Assembly (NCBI GenBank): GCA_963767685.1
Contig: CAVYEZ010000013.1
Coordinates: 124,001 to 188,000, forward strand
Direction: 5' to 3'
From: Trebonia sp963767685
Lineage (GTDB): Bacteria; Actinomycetota; Actinomycetes; Streptosporangiales; Streptosporangiaceae
DNA: 64,000 nucleotides
Program-made: the position numbers and the translations under genes
The notes under the pieces: model-generated
Told to the model about the DNA's origin: nothing
Seen by the model: the letters and a program-made list of their open reading frames with translations, nothing else
Databases searched by the model: none
Shown here: positions 63,990 through 64,000 of the stretch, piece by piece
Position numbering within the stretch: the first letter of the stretch is position 1
Layout of the letters: each line of letters starts with the position of its first letter

Positions 63990-64000
63990 CGTTACCAGGT

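Overview
The window is high-GC DNA with dense, often overlapping genes and frequent GTG starts. Its gene families are typical of filamentous Actinomycetota: a DUF574 SAM methyltransferase, urea-carboxylase-associated DUF1989 proteins, a DUF222/HNH (13E12-type) gene, a RodZ-like HTH protein and a single-chain 1843-residue acyl-CoA carboxylase. I cannot name a genus. I see no tRNA, rRNA, CRISPR array or intact transposon.

Layout. 0-5 kb: urea carboxylase (running off the left edge), two associated DUF1989 proteins and a permease, headed by a perfect 28-bp palindrome. 5-7.5 kb: DUF574 methyltransferase and glutathione-independent formaldehyde dehydrogenase. 7.6-16.2 kb: two divergent units around dihydroxyacetone or glycerol. 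dhaK, an ErcA-like Fe-alcohol dehydrogenase, a histidine kinase and a response regulator lie on the minus strand; glpF-glpK-glpD lie on the plus strand. 16.3-23.2 kb: an alpha-xylosidase/sugar ABC-transporter operon and its LacI repressor, with one operator sequence in front of both transcription units. 23.2-25.4 kb: a cluster of broken genes (SDR, MFS, HxlR, TerC, a general stress protein). 25.6-33.1 kb: SMR exporter, DedA, DksA-like protein, two two-component systems and a secreted HtrA protease. 33.1-42.8 kb: LigM-like O-demethylase, RodZ-like protein, HAD, dienelactone hydrolase, DUF222/HNH protein, GNAT, a small HTH protein with two alpha/beta hydrolases, and GDPD. 43-45.9 kb: BluB-CobT fusion, TetR and a collapsed MFS gene. 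45.9-52.4 kb: Rieske oxygenase downstream of a complete branched-chain-type ABC importer. 52.4-64 kb: giant carboxylase, a small protein, a PIN-domain remnant, MMPL exporter, AraC and HxlR regulators, and a methyltransferase.

A property that runs through the window is single-base disruption. At least seven genes read as full-length family members only if one or two small indels, mostly in G/C runs or simple repeats, are bridged: sugar-binding lipoprotein, stress protein, LuxR regulator, LigM-like protein, HNH protein (twice), an alpha/beta hydrolase and probably livF. These may be assembly errors or real decay, and the annotations below state both the broken and the bridged reading. Separate, clearly genuine truncations (MFS/HxlR scar, collapsed MFS, PIN, TerC and SDR fragments) show real gene loss. 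I found no convincing wholly new defence or mobile system; the best leads are the paired operators, the tandem 14-bp arrays, the deletion scar and the ErcA-type alcohol dehydrogenase/two-component unit.
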